Notes under the pieces: model-generated | The model's database searches: none | What the model was told of the DNA's origin: nothing | Seen by the model: only the letters and a program-made list of their open reading frames with translations | Assembly (NCBI RefSeq): GCF_000721175.1 | Contig: NZ_JOEZ01000014.1 | Location: 62,001-126,000 of the forward strand | Reading direction: 5' to 3' | Source of the DNA: Streptomyces anulatus | GTDB lineage: Bacteria > Actinomycetota > Actinomycetes > Streptomycetales > Streptomycetaceae | Length of the DNA: 64,000 nt | Made by a program: the position numbers and the translations under genes | Shown: positions 31,440 through 40,860 of the stretch, in pieces | Layout of the letters: the number at the start of each line of letters is the position of its first letter | Position numbering within the stretch: position 1 is the stretch's first letter

Positions 31440-32409
31440 CCAGGCAAAGGTGGCGCTCGCAGCCGCCGTAGTGGGTGGATACGTGCTGGGCCGGACGAAG
31501 AAGGGCCGGCTGGCGCTGAGCGTCGCGACCTATGTGGCGGGGCGCCGGTTCGGACTCGAACCCCGCCAGCTGGCGGCCGAAGGGATGCGCAGGCTCGGTG
31601 AGGTACCGCAAGTCGCCGAGTTGCAGGAACAGTTGCGGGGCGAGGTCCTCGAAGCGGGGCGCCAAGCGGTGACGGCCGCAGCCAACCGCTCCCTTGCCTC
31701 CCTGGCGGACGCCATCGGCGACCGGACGGCCCGGCTCACGGCGGCACCGGACGACGAGGCGGACGAAGAGGGCGAGGGCGAGGAAGAGGGCGAGGAAGAG
31801 CCGGAAGGCGAGGAAGAGGAAGAGGAAGAGCCGGAAGGCGAGGAAGAGGAAGAGGAAGAACCGGAAGGCGAGGAAGAGGAAGAGGAGTACGAGGACGAGG
31901 AGGAGCCTGAGGAGGAGCCTGAGGAGGACGAGGAGGAGCCTGAGGAGGACGAGGAGGAGCCTGAGGAGGAGCCTGAGGAGGACGAGGAGGAGCCTGAGGA
32001 GGACGAGGAAGAGCCTGAGGAAGAAGAGGAGGAGGCCCCGCCGCAACCGTCCAAGGCGAGGAAGTCCCGCGCCAGGAAGGCGGCCCCCGCCAGGAAGCGG
32101 GCCGAGAATAAGGCCGCTCCGGCCAAGAAGGCCCCGGCGAAGAAGTCCGCTCCCGCGAAGAAGTCCGCTCCCGCGAAGAAGGCCCCGGCCAAGAAGGCCG
32201 CTCCTGCGAAGAAGTCCGCCCCGGCCAAGAAGTCGGCAGCGAAGAAGTCGGCAGCGAAGAAGTCCGCCCCGGCCAAGAAGTCGGCAGCGAAGAAGTCGGC
32301 AGCGAAGAAGTCCGCCCCGCCCAAGAAGTCTGCCGCCAAGAAGTCTGCCGCGAAGAAGACAGCGACGTCGAAGCAGTCAGCATCCAAGCGCGCCGACCGC
32401 CGGAGGTAG
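31432..32409 (+). CDS. gvpY: GvpY-like protein with acidic and Lys/Ala-rich low-complexity halves
   Basis: 325 residues from ATG 31432. Residues 1-~104 are a small folded region starting with a hydrophobic KVALAAAVVGGYVLG and including LSVATYVAGRRFGLEPRQLA. Residues ~106-201 are almost entirely Glu/Asp with Pro (repeats of GEEEEEEEP, then EEPEEDE). Residues ~206-325 are repeats of APAKKSA/KKSAAKKSA, resembling histone-H1-like tails. The result is a block polyampholyte: strongly negative, then strongly positive. Encoded as two families of near-perfect DNA repeats, likely to vary in length between strains. Position between gvpG and gvpZ matches gvpY of S. coelicolor. No function is established. 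Confidence 0.85.
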   Translation: MDDQAKVALAAAVVGGYVLGRTKKGRLALSVATYVAGRRFGLEPRQLAAEGMRRLGEVPQVAELQEQLRGEVLEAGRQAVTAAANRSLASLADAIGDRTARLTAAPDDEADEEGEGEEEGEEEPEGEEEEEEEPEGEEEEEEEPEGEEEEEEYEDEEEPEEEPEEDEEEPEEDEEEPEEEPEEDEEEPEEDEEEPEEEEEEAPPQPSKARKSRARKAAPARKRAENKAAPAKKAPAKKSAPAKKSAPAKKAPAKKAAPAKKSAPAKKSAAKKSAAKKSAPAKKSAAKKSAAKKSAPPKKSAAKKSAAKKTATSKQSASKRADRRR

Positions 32410-32415
32410 TCAGCC

Positions 32416-33555
32416 ATGGCAAAGACGGACAAGGACGAATCCGAGGCTCCGGCGGAGTCGGGTGTCGACCGCATCAAAGAAGAACTGTCGAAATTCGCCA
32501 GCGCTCAGGTCCAGACGCTCGCCGAGAAGGCGGGCGACAAACTCAAGGACCTCACAGGCCAGTTGACCGACTCTGCCGAGAGCGGCTCGCTGCCCGCCAT
32601 CGGTTCTCGTGTGCTCCAGGGCGAATCCCCGGTGAAGGCGTTCGTCTCGGAGAAGGCCAAGGGGGCCAAGGACGCGGTGATGGACAAGGCGAAGAGCGCG
32701 TTCGGCGGCGGTGGTGGCAAGGGCAAGCGCAAGGCCGGCGGCGGCAAGTTCATGAACATCATCGAGGTGATCGACGTCGGCGTGCCGCTGCGTACCGCCT
32801 ACGACGCCTGGACGCAGTACGACGAGTTCAGCGGCTTCATGAAGGGCGTCCAGAGCGTCTCCAAGGGCGAGGACGAAGAGAGTGACTGGAAGGTCAAGGT
32901 CGGCCCCTCCTCCCGCAGCTTCAAGGCCACGGTGCAGGAACAGGTGCCGGACGACCGGATCGTCTGGACCTCCGAAGGCGCCAAAGGCAGCACGCGCGGA
33001 GCTATCAGCTTCCACGAGCTGGCCTCGAACCTGACCCGGATCGTGCTGGTGATGGAGTACTACCCGTCCGGGTTCTTCGAGAAGACGGGCAACCTCTGGC
33101 GCGCCCAGGGCCGCCGCGTACGGCTGGACTTCAAGCACTTCCAGCGGCACGTGTCCCTCACCGAAGAAGAGCCCGAGGGATGGCGCGGCGAGATCCGCGA
33201 CGGCGAGGTCGTGGTCAGCCACGAGGAGGCCGTCGAGCGCGAGGAGGAGGAAGAGGCCGAGGACGGGGAGGACGAGGACCAGGAGAACGGCGAAGAGGAG
33301 CCCGAGGAGGAAGACGAGGAAGGCGAAGAAGAGGACTACGACGACGAGGAAGAGGAGCCGGAGGAGGACGAGGGAGAAGAGCTGGAGGAGGACGAGGAAG
33401 AGGAGCCGGAGGAGGACGAGGAAGAAGAGCCGGAGGAAGACGAGGACGAGGAGGAAGACGAGGAAGACGAGGACGACGAGGAAGACGAGGAGCCGGAGGA
33501 GCCGCCCGCTCCGAAGCGCGCGAGCCGCAGGCGTCGGTCGGAGGCCTCGCGGTGA
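32416..33555 (+). CDS. gvpZ: GvpZ-like SRPBCC protein with acidic tail
   Basis: 379 residues from ATG 32416. N-terminal part (about residues 1-105) helical and charged, including GVDRIKEELSKFASAQ; then a START/SRPBCC (polyketide-cyclase-like) domain, about 110-255, with IEVIDVGVPLRTAYDAWTQY, DDRIVWTSEGAKGSTRGAIS and MEYYPSGFFEKTG; then a ~100-residue Glu/Asp tail ending in a short basic cap. SRPBCC domains hold hydrophobic ligands. In this operon it probably helps membrane-free assembly or solubility of the wall protein, which is inference. The stop overlaps gvpJ by GTGA. Confidence 0.87.
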   Translation: MAKTDKDESEAPAESGVDRIKEELSKFASAQVQTLAEKAGDKLKDLTGQLTDSAESGSLPAIGSRVLQGESPVKAFVSEKAKGAKDAVMDKAKSAFGGGGGKGKRKAGGGKFMNIIEVIDVGVPLRTAYDAWTQYDEFSGFMKGVQSVSKGEDEESDWKVKVGPSSRSFKATVQEQVPDDRIVWTSEGAKGSTRGAISFHELASNLTRIVLVMEYYPSGFFEKTGNLWRAQGRRVRLDFKHFQRHVSLTEEEPEGWRGEIRDGEVVVSHEEAVEREEEEEAEDGEDEDQENGEEEPEEEDEEGEEEDYDDEEEEPEEDEGEELEEDEEEEPEEDEEEEPEEDEDEEEDEEDEDDEEDEEPEEPPAPKRASRRRRSEASR

Positions 33556-33944
33556 CCGACCTCGACTTCCGCCAGGGAGGGCCGCCGGCCAACGGCCCCC
33601 AGACCACCAACCTGGCCGACATCCTCGAACGCGTCCTGGACAAGGGCATCGTCATCGCCGGGGACATCAAGATCGACCTCCTCGACATCGAACTCCTCAC
33701 CATCCGGCTCCGCCTCTTCGTGGCATCCGTCGACACCGCGAAGAAGGCGGGCATCGACTGGTGGGAGACCGATCCGGCCCTCAGCTCCCGAGCCTCGCGC
33801 AACGCCCTGGAGGACGAGAACCGCCGACTGCGGGATCGCCTCCAGGCCCTCGAACCGGCGACGGACGAGGACCGCGACCCGGGCCCGGACCGAAGCGCCG
33901 AGAGAAACGACAGGAACGACAGGAAGGAGACCGGGCAGAGATGA
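33552..33944 (+). CDS. gvpJ: Gas vesicle protein GvpJ (GvpA family)
   Basis: 130 residues from GTG 33552. GvpA-type core at about residues 18-75: NLADILERVLDKGIVIAGDI, KIDLLDIELLTIRLRLFVAS and VDTAKKAGIDWW. The C-terminal ~50 residues are charged (RNDRNDRKETG end). GvpJ is a minor paralogue of the wall protein thought to nucleate or cap the gas vesicle. Overlaps gvpZ (GTGA) and gvpL (ATGA). Confidence 0.9.
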   Translation: MTDLDFRQGGPPANGPQTTNLADILERVLDKGIVIAGDIKIDLLDIELLTIRLRLFVASVDTAKKAGIDWWETDPALSSRASRNALEDENRRLRDRLQALEPATDEDRDPGPDRSAERNDRNDRKETGQR

Positions 33945-34762
33945 CGCATCGCGCCCACCGGGACCAGGCTCCTGACACCGGTGTCACGTACGTGTTCGCC
34001 GTCTGTCGGGGCACCCGTGCCACGCGCACGGCCGATGTCAGCGGCCTGGTCGGCATGCCCGGCGGTGCGGCCGTCCGGCTGCTGCCCTCCGGGCCGCTGA
34101 CCGCTGTGGTCCAGACCGTCCCGGCCGCCGACTTCACGGACGAGGTCTGGCAGTCGCGACTCTCCGTCCCGCGTGAGATCGAGCGGTACGCGCGGGCCCA
34201 CCACGAGGTCGTGTCCGCCGCGGCCGCTCACGGGCCCGCCGTACCGCTGCCTCTCGCCACGCTCTACCACGACGACGACCGGGCCCGTCGCGCTCTCGAT
34301 GAGGAGGCGCACCGCTTCCACAGGGTGCTGAAGCGCATCGCGCACCACGCCGAGTGGGGTGTGAAGGTGTACGAGCCCGCGACCGTCCCCGAGGAAAGGG
34401 AACCCGTCACCGCCGGAGGTGGCGGGCGCGAGGCTCCCGCCGCCGGCGCCGGGCTCGCCTACCTGAACCGCAGACGCGGGGTCCAGGAGCGCCGCGAGCG
34501 GCGCCGCGAACGGGCCCTGTCCGTCGCGGAATCCGTGGACGCCGAACTCCGTGAGCTGGCTGCCGCGTCGCGCCGCCTCCGTACGCACGGAGCCGTACCG
34601 GGAGGTGACGGCCGGGTGCACGTGCTCAACGCGACGTACCTCGTGGCCGAGCACCGGTCGGAAGAACTGGACGTGCTGGTGAGGAGATTGGGCGAGCGGA
34701 CCGGCGCGCGGATCGAGCTGACCGGCCCCTGGGTGCCGTACTCCTTCGTCGGGGAGGTGTAG
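33941..34762 (+). CDS. gvpL: Gas vesicle protein GvpL (GvpL/GvpF family)
   Basis: 273 residues from ATG 33941. TYVFAVCRGTRATRTADVSG near the start, PLPLATLYHDDDRARRAL in the place of the LPxRFG motif, KRIAHHAEWGVKVYEP, a Gly-rich insertion, and the C-terminal LNATYLVAEHRSEELDVLVR with the ending TGPWVPYSFVG. This is the second GvpF/L protein of the operon. Assembly factor, cytoplasmic. Confidence 0.91.
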   Translation: MTHRAHRDQAPDTGVTYVFAVCRGTRATRTADVSGLVGMPGGAAVRLLPSGPLTAVVQTVPAADFTDEVWQSRLSVPREIERYARAHHEVVSAAAAHGPAVPLPLATLYHDDDRARRALDEEAHRFHRVLKRIAHHAEWGVKVYEPATVPEEREPVTAGGGGREAPAAGAGLAYLNRRRGVQERRERRRERALSVAESVDAELRELAAASRRLRTHGAVPGGDGRVHVLNATYLVAEHRSEELDVLVRRLGERTGARIELTGPWVPYSFVGEV

Positions 34763-34764
34763 CC

Positions 34765-34998
34765 GTGGCGGCGGATCGCGCGGTGGTGCCCTGGGACAGC
34801 GCGGAGCCCTTGAGCGGGCCCATCGGGGTGCCGCTGGTGGACCTGCTGGACCGTGTTCTGGCGACCGGTGTCGTCGTCAGCGGGGACCTGGTGATCGCCA
34901 TCGCCGACGTGCCTCTGGTGCGGGTGTCGCTGCACGCGCTGCTGTCGTCGGTCAGCGAGCGGGTTCCGGCGCCCTGGGCCGACGGGGGGCCGTTGTGA
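34765..34998 (+). CDS. gvpS: Gas vesicle protein GvpS (GvpA family)
   Basis: 77 residues from GTG 34765. Core GVPLVDLLDRVLATGVVVSG followed by DLVIAIADVPLVRVSLHALL shows it is a short GvpA-fold protein, near the length of a standard GvpA. It overlaps gvpK by four bases. In Streptomyces clusters the gene at this position is called gvpS. Confidence 0.89.
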   Translation: MAADRAVVPWDSAEPLSGPIGVPLVDLLDRVLATGVVVSGDLVIAIADVPLVRVSLHALLSSVSERVPAPWADGGPL

Positions 34999-35291
34999 CG
35001 GGATCGGTTCCCACCCCGGGTACACGGGTCGATCTGGACTCCGAGCAGATGGGGCGGGACCTGGTGGCCCTGGTCCTCACCGTGGTGGAGCTGCTAAGGC
35101 AGTTGATGGAGCGTCAGGCCATCCGCCGGGTCGAGCAGGGTGACCTCAGCGACGAGCAGGTCGAGGAGATCGGGACCACGCTCATGCTGCTCGACCAGCG
35201 GATGAAGGAGCTCTGCGACCAGCACGGTGTGCGGCCCGAGGATCTCAATCTGGACCTCGGACCGCTGGGGACGCTGCTGCCCCGCGACTGA
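34995..35291 (+). CDS. gvpK: Gas vesicle protein GvpK
   Basis: 98 residues from GTG 34995. The GvpK signature is clear in LVALVLTVVELLRQLMERQA, then IRRVEQGDLSDEQVEEIGTT and LMLLDQRMKELCDQHGVRPE with DLNLDLGPLG at the end. Last gene of the gvp operon; an assembly protein. No terminator hairpin is obvious in the 112 bases before the Asp23 gene, which could therefore be read from the same transcript. Confidence 0.93.
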   Translation: MTGSVPTPGTRVDLDSEQMGRDLVALVLTVVELLRQLMERQAIRRVEQGDLSDEQVEEIGTTLMLLDQRMKELCDQHGVRPEDLNLDLGPLGTLLPRD

Positions 35292-35403
35292 GGCCCGGTA
35301 CCCCGAATGGCAGATGGCCGCGAGGGGGCGGAGAGTGGATGAGGGGGCCCGCACGGGTTGGGAGGAGCACCCGTGGCAACCAACCACTCTCTGTGAGGCG
35401 GAC

Positions 35404-35877
35404 ATGGTCGACATCGAACCTCGGAACGGAAGCCCGGCGACGAGCGGCGGGAGTCAGAAGAGCGGCGTGCGCGGCAGGACCACCATTGCCGACGGTGTCG
35501 TGGCCACCATCGCGGCCATCGCCATCCGCGAGACCGGCGGCGTTCATTCGGTGGGCAAGGGCGCGTCGAAGGCGCTGGGCGCCGTGACGGGCAGGATGCC
35601 CGGGTCCTCGGGCAGCGGACGGACCGTGAAGGTCGAGGTGGGCGAGAAGCAGACGGCGATCGACGTCGACGTCGAGGTGGAGTACGGCGTTCCGATCCGT
35701 GAGCTGGCCGACCGGATCCGTACGAACGTCGTCGAGGCCGTGGAGACGATGACCGGACTGGAGGTCGTCGAGATCAACATCAACGTCTTCGACGTGCACG
35801 TCCCGGACGAGGACGACGAGGAAGAGGACGGCTCGGACGGCGGCGGTTCCGGAACAGGGCGTTCCCGCGTGCTGTGA
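35404..35877 (+). CDS. Asp23/Gls24 family envelope stress protein
   Basis: 157 residues from ATG 35404. The Asp23 core lies at about residues 25-130: RTTIADGVVATIAAIAIRET, GVHSV, VKVEVGEKQTAIDVDVEVEY and NVVEAVETMTGLEVVEININ, then VFDVHV. The acidic C-terminus (DEDDEEEDGSDGGG) echoes the acidic tails of gvpY and gvpZ. Asp23 proteins associate with the membrane in other Gram-positives. Same strand as the gvp operon; a functional link with gas vesicles is possible but unproven. Confidence 0.88.
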   Translation: MVDIEPRNGSPATSGGSQKSGVRGRTTIADGVVATIAAIAIRETGGVHSVGKGASKALGAVTGRMPGSSGSGRTVKVEVGEKQTAIDVDVEVEYGVPIRELADRIRTNVVEAVETMTGLEVVEININVFDVHVPDEDDEEEDGSDGGGSGTGRSRVL

Positions 35878-35958
35878 GCCCGACAGGGCCGGTTGTCAGT
35901 GGTGGCTGTGAGGATGGGGAGACCAACGCGGAACACCGCGGAGACTGAGGGGGACCCC

Positions 35959-36372
35959 ATGGGCGCCTGGGACATCGGCCACTTCGACAACGACACCGCG
36001 GCCGACTTCGGCGGACGGGTCGACGACGCGGAGCCGGGGAAGAAGGCGGACGTGCTCCGGGACGTCCTGACCGCCGTCGCGGACACCGGGCCGGAGGACT
36101 ACGTGGACGGCGGCGAGGAGGCGGTGGCCGCAGCCGCATTGGTCGCCGCCCAGTGCCCCGGCGGTGAGCCCGTCACCACCGCGTACGGCCCGAAGGAGCC
36201 CCTGCCGCCGCTCCCCGCCGACCTGCGCCCGCTGGCCGTCCGCGCCCTGGACCGCCTCACCGCGAAGAACGCCGAGCCGCTGGACCTGTGGGCGGAGGCC
36301 GGTGCGGACCAGGAGTGGCTGGCGGGTATAGCGGCCCTGCGCACGGTGCTGGTGGCGGCGTCGGGGGAGTAG
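35959..36372 (+). CDS. DUF4259 domain protein
   Basis: 137 residues from ATG 35959. The opening MGAWDIGHFDNDTAADFGG is diagnostic of DUF4259, followed by helices with VLTAVADT, EEAVAAAALVAAQ and the ending WLAGIAALRTVLVA. The family is widespread in actinobacteria and has no known function; related proteins occur in polymorphic-toxin neighbourhoods. It stands alone here. Confidence 0.85.
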   Translation: MGAWDIGHFDNDTAADFGGRVDDAEPGKKADVLRDVLTAVADTGPEDYVDGGEEAVAAAALVAAQCPGGEPVTTAYGPKEPLPPLPADLRPLAVRALDRLTAKNAEPLDLWAEAGADQEWLAGIAALRTVLVAASGE

Positions 36373-36382
36373 CGTCGCGTCC

Positions 36383-36994
36383 TCAGCGCTTCGGGCTGCC
36401 CGCGCGCACGATCTCCTCGACGTCCAGGGAGACTTCGGCGCCGATCGAGGCGGGCAGGGGGGCCTCCTGACCGGGGGCGTAGACCTCGTGGCGGTCGTAG
36501 CCGCCGGGCAGCGGATCGGTCAGGACGTGGACGCGGCCGTGCTTGCGGTCGACGATCACGTACACCGGGATCTTGGCCTGGGCGTAGGCGGTGACCTTGT
36601 TGCGGAGGTCGTTCTGGTAGTTCCCGGAGGTGACCTCCAGGACCAGCCGGAAGCAGGCGGGGTCGTAGGAGTTGTTCTCGGCCACGTGCTCGTCGAAGTC
36701 GGCGTCGACGATCGCCAGGTCGGGGATCGCGAAGTCCTGGGGGCCGCTGGGTAGCCAGAGGCCGACGGCCTGGAGGACTCTCGACTCCTCGCCGTGCAGG
36801 CCGGCGGCGAGGAAGGGGACCATGAGTGTGGTCAGGGCGTCGGCGTGCGGGCCGTCCGGGGGTGGTGCCACGGTGATGACGCCTCCGATGATCTCGACGC
36901 GATGCCCCGGAAGCTGCTCCATGAGACGGTTGGCCGTTTCGAGCAGCGTTTCCGGCTCATCGTCACAGGGGTGCTCGACTGCTGCTGCAGACAT
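36383..36994 (-). CDS. Uma2 family (DUF820) nuclease-fold protein
   Basis: 203 residues from ATG 36994, chosen because GGGAGG lies six bases upstream. Uma2 proteins have a PD-(D/E)xK-like fold. Here the candidate residues lie in GLWLPSGPQDFAIPDLAIVD, then FRLVLEVTSGNYQNDLRNKV with E-V-T replacing the usual E-V-x-S/K arrangement, and AKIPVYVIVDRK. The family is expanded in Streptomyces. A nuclease activity is assumed from the fold, not shown. It is downstream of serC beyond a strong terminator. Confidence 0.85.
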   Translation of the reverse strand: MSAAAVEHPCDDEPETLLETANRLMEQLPGHRVEIIGGVITVAPPPDGPHADALTTLMVPFLAAGLHGEESRVLQAVGLWLPSGPQDFAIPDLAIVDADFDEHVAENNSYDPACFRLVLEVTSGNYQNDLRNKVTAYAQAKIPVYVIVDRKHGRVHVLTDPLPGGYDRHEVYAPGQEAPLPASIGAEVSLDVEEIVRAGSPKR

Positions 36995-37095
36995 TGCGGG
37001 CCTCCCGGCATGGGCGCTGGTGTCGAGGCCATCATCGTAGGGCGGGACAGCCCGGTACCGCGCTTCTGGCATATGCCACCCGGTCGAGCGAAGCA

Positions 37096-37134
37096 GAGAC
37101 GGCCCGGCACACCGCGTGGGTGCCGGGCCGTCTC
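37096..37134 (-). terminator. Terminator after serC
   Basis: GAGACGGCCCGGCAC (37096-37110) and GTGCCGGGCCGTCTC (37120-37134) are exact reverse complements with a 9-base loop, 23 bases past the serC stop. This separates serC from the Uma2 gene. Confidence 0.85.
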
Positions 37135-37156
37135 CGTACGGTCGGGATCCGGGAAG

Positions 37157-38371
<1,215 letters not shown>

Positions 38372-39601
38372 CTACGCGCCGTGGCCGGACGGGCAGCCCA
38401 GTTCCACCGGCAGCTCGTACAGGTCGTTCTGCGTCACGATCGGCTTGTTGCGCAGCTCGGCGGCGGGGACCGCCAGCTCCAGTTCCGGGAACCGCTCGTA
38501 GAGGGCGGGGAGTGCGATGCCCGCCTCCAGGCGGGACAGTGCCGCACCGGGGCAGACGTGCGGGCCGTGGCCGAAGGCGATGTGGCGGTTCGGGGTGCGG
38601 GAGGCGTCGAACTCGCCTGCCGTCGGGCCGTGACTCTCCTCGTCCCGGCCCAGCGCACCGAACGAGATGATCAGGCCCTCGCCCTTCGGGAGGATCCTGT
38701 CGCCGACCTCGATGTCCTCCGTCGCGAAGCGGATGAGGACGTGCGAGGTCGGGGTGTTCCAGCGCAGCGTCTCCTCGATCACGCCGTCCCACCCGATCTC
38801 CCCGTTCAGCACCTTCTCGCGCTGCTCGGGGTGGGTCTGGAGCGCCTCGACCACGTTGACGATCAGACTGATGGTGGTCTCATGTCCGGCGGCGATGATC
38901 AGCTGCAGCGTGTTGACGATCTCCTCGTCGGTGAGGTGGTCACCGTTCTCGGAGGCCGCGATCAGCGCGCTGGTGAGGTCGTCGCCCGGGTTCGCCCGCT
39001 TGGAGTCGACGATCTTCGTGAAGAGGGCCGCGAGGTCCGCCATCATCTGCGGGACCTCCTCCGGCGGCGTCTGCGTCGAGAAGAACTTCTCGAACAGTTC
39101 CTTCAGCCGGGGGTGGTCCGCCGCGTCCACGCCCATCAGCTCGCTGATGACGTTCATGGGCAGCGGATAGGCGAACTCGGCCTTCAGGTCCACCGGCTGC
39201 CCGGCCGGGAGGGCCGCCAGCTTCTCCAGGCTCGCGTTCGTCAGCGCCTCGATCCCGGCGCGCAGCCGCTCCACCCGCTTCACCGTGAGCGCCTGCGCCA
39301 CCAGCGTTCGGAGACGGCGGTGGTCCGCCCCGTCGACCGTCAGCATCGAGCGGCCCGGGTTGGCCAGGCCGATCAGCGGCCAGTCCATCGGTATCTCGCC
39401 GCGCTGCCAGGCGCCCCAGACGTTGATGTCCTTGACCACCCGGCTGTCGGTGAGCAGCGCGCGGGCCTCGGCGTGGCGGGTGACCGCGTAGACGTGCACC
39501 CCGCCCGGCAGTTCCACCTCCGCCAGCGGACCGGCGGCCCGCAGCGCGGCGCTCTCGCCGTCGAGGTCGGTGACGAACGGGTCGAGCGCGATGCGGGTCA
39601 T
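38372..39601 (-). CDS. cvnF: Cytochrome P450, CYP154-like, conservon-associated
   Basis: 409 residues from ATG 39601. All class I P450 landmarks are present: I-helix IIAAGHETTIS, K-helix ExxR in EETLRWN, and heme loop FGHGPHVCPGAALSRLE with the axial Cys. Soluble, no membrane anchor. It overlaps the CYP157-like gene by ATGA and closes an operon with cvnA-D, the standard arrangement of P450-containing conservons such as cvn10 of S. coelicolor. CYP154 enzymes hydroxylate various small molecules; the substrate is unknown. It needs a ferredoxin and reductase encoded elsewhere. Confidence 0.9.
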   Translation of the reverse strand: MTRIALDPFVTDLDGESAALRAAGPLAEVELPGGVHVYAVTRHAEARALLTDSRVVKDINVWGAWQRGEIPMDWPLIGLANPGRSMLTVDGADHRRLRTLVAQALTVKRVERLRAGIEALTNASLEKLAALPAGQPVDLKAEFAYPLPMNVISELMGVDAADHPRLKELFEKFFSTQTPPEEVPQMMADLAALFTKIVDSKRANPGDDLTSALIAASENGDHLTDEEIVNTLQLIIAAGHETTISLIVNVVEALQTHPEQREKVLNGEIGWDGVIEETLRWNTPTSHVLIRFATEDIEVGDRILPKGEGLIISFGALGRDEESHGPTAGEFDASRTPNRHIAFGHGPHVCPGAALSRLEAGIALPALYERFPELELAVPAAELRNKPIVTQNDLYELPVELGCPSGHGA

Positions 39602-40860
39602 GCGGGGCCTCCGAAGTGTCCGGGTCTTCCGACCGCGGGCGTGGGCGTGAAGGTCACCGGCAGGTCCGTGAGACCGCGCAGCCACGGTGACGGGCGGCGG
39701 GTGAGCTGCTCGGCGGGGACGGCGAGGTCCACGTCGGGCAGCCGGTCGAGCAGGACCTCGATGCCGGTACGGGCGATGACCTCGGCGGTCTCCTGGGCCG
39801 GGAACGGGCAGCGGTGCTCGCCGTGGCCGAAGGAGAGGAAGGCGTTGTTGCCGCCGGTCAGCGCCGAGGCGTGGGTCCGTACCTGCGGGTCGCCGTTGGC
39901 GGCGGCGATCCCCAGGATCAGCAGGTCCCCGGCGCGGATGTGGCGGCCGCCGATGTGGGTGTCGCGGGTGGCCCAGCGGCCGGCCACGTTCTGCGACGGG
40001 GTGTCCTCCCAGAGGACCTCGTTCATCGCCTCGGCGACGCTGTGCCGGCCGCCCGAGAGCGAGGCGGCGAACCGGTCGTCGGTGAGCATCAGGCGCAGCG
40101 AGTTGCCCATCCAGTCGGCGGTCGGCTGGTGACCGGCCGCCATCATCACCATGAGGTCCTGGGCGACCTCCTCGTCGGTGAAGCCGCCGGTGTCCGCGAG
40201 CATCCGGCTGGCGACGTCGTCGCCCGGCTCCCGGTGCTTGTCGGCCAGCAGCTGGAACATCGACATCCCCAGGTGCTGCTGTCCGGCGAGCGCCCGCTCC
40301 CGGCCGTCGATCATGTCGTTGATCGCGTCGACCAGCGGGTGGGCCTTCTCGTCGGAGAAGCCGTAGATCCTGGCCAGCACGAGGGCGGGGAGCAGTTTGG
40401 CGTACTCCGCGATGATGTCGACCGAGCCCTTGGTGCAGAACCGGTCGATCAGCTCGTCCGCGAACTCCTCCGCGTACCGCTTCAGGGAGAACGGGTCGAC
40501 GCCCTCCAGCGCGTTGCTGATCATCATGGCGCGGACGCTGTGGCGCTCGCCGACCGTGTAGAGGATCGAGGGCTGCTTGCGCCCGATCATCGGCAGCAGC
40601 GGCCAGTCGTCGGGGATGCGGTCCCACTGGTTCCACAGGTCGGAGTCCCGGCTGAAGAGGGCCGGGTCGCCGGTGACCTGGTGCAGTTCGCGGTAGCCGA
40701 GGACGAGCCAGGCGGGCACGTCGCCGTCCAGCACGACCGGGGCGATCGCCCCGTGGTCGCGCCGCATGTCCCGGTAGAGCTGGACGGGGTCGCTCTGGAA
40801 GCGGGGCCCGGACAGGGGGACGGACCCGCCGGTCACGGGACAGCCGGAGGCAGTGGTCAC
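39598..40860 (-). CDS. cvnE: Cytochrome P450, CYP157-like, with EVLW replacing ExxR
   Basis: 420 residues from GTG 40860. The heme loop FGHGEHRCPFPAQETAEVI is intact. The I-helix reads MMAAGHQPTADW (PT instead of TT). At the K-helix the invariant Glu-x-x-Arg is replaced by E281-V282-L283-W284. CYP157 enzymes of S. coelicolor are known to lack the ExxR motif, so this is a family feature and not a mutation. Overlaps cvnD (GTGA) and the CYP154-like gene (ATGA). The catalytic role is unclear; it may work together with the CYP154 partner. Confidence 0.9.
   Translation of the reverse strand: MTTASGCPVTGGSVPLSGPRFQSDPVQLYRDMRRDHGAIAPVVLDGDVPAWLVLGYRELHQVTGDPALFSRDSDLWNQWDRIPDDWPLLPMIGRKQPSILYTVGERHSVRAMMISNALEGVDPFSLKRYAEEFADELIDRFCTKGSVDIIAEYAKLLPALVLARIYGFSDEKAHPLVDAINDMIDGRERALAGQQHLGMSMFQLLADKHREPGDDVASRMLADTGGFTDEEVAQDLMVMMAAGHQPTADWMGNSLRLMLTDDRFAASLSGGRHSVAEAMNEVLWEDTPSQNVAGRWATRDTHIGGRHIRAGDLLILGIAAANGDPQVRTHASALTGGNNAFLSFGHGEHRCPFPAQETAEVIARTGIEVLLDRLPDVDLAVPAEQLTRRPSPWLRGLTDLPVTFTPTPAVGRPGHFGGPA

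Noticed and set aside
37096..37134. An attenuator or riboswitch for the Uma2 gene
   Set aside because: The structure is a simple perfect hairpin directly after the serC stop, fully explained as a terminator, with no alternative pairing seen.
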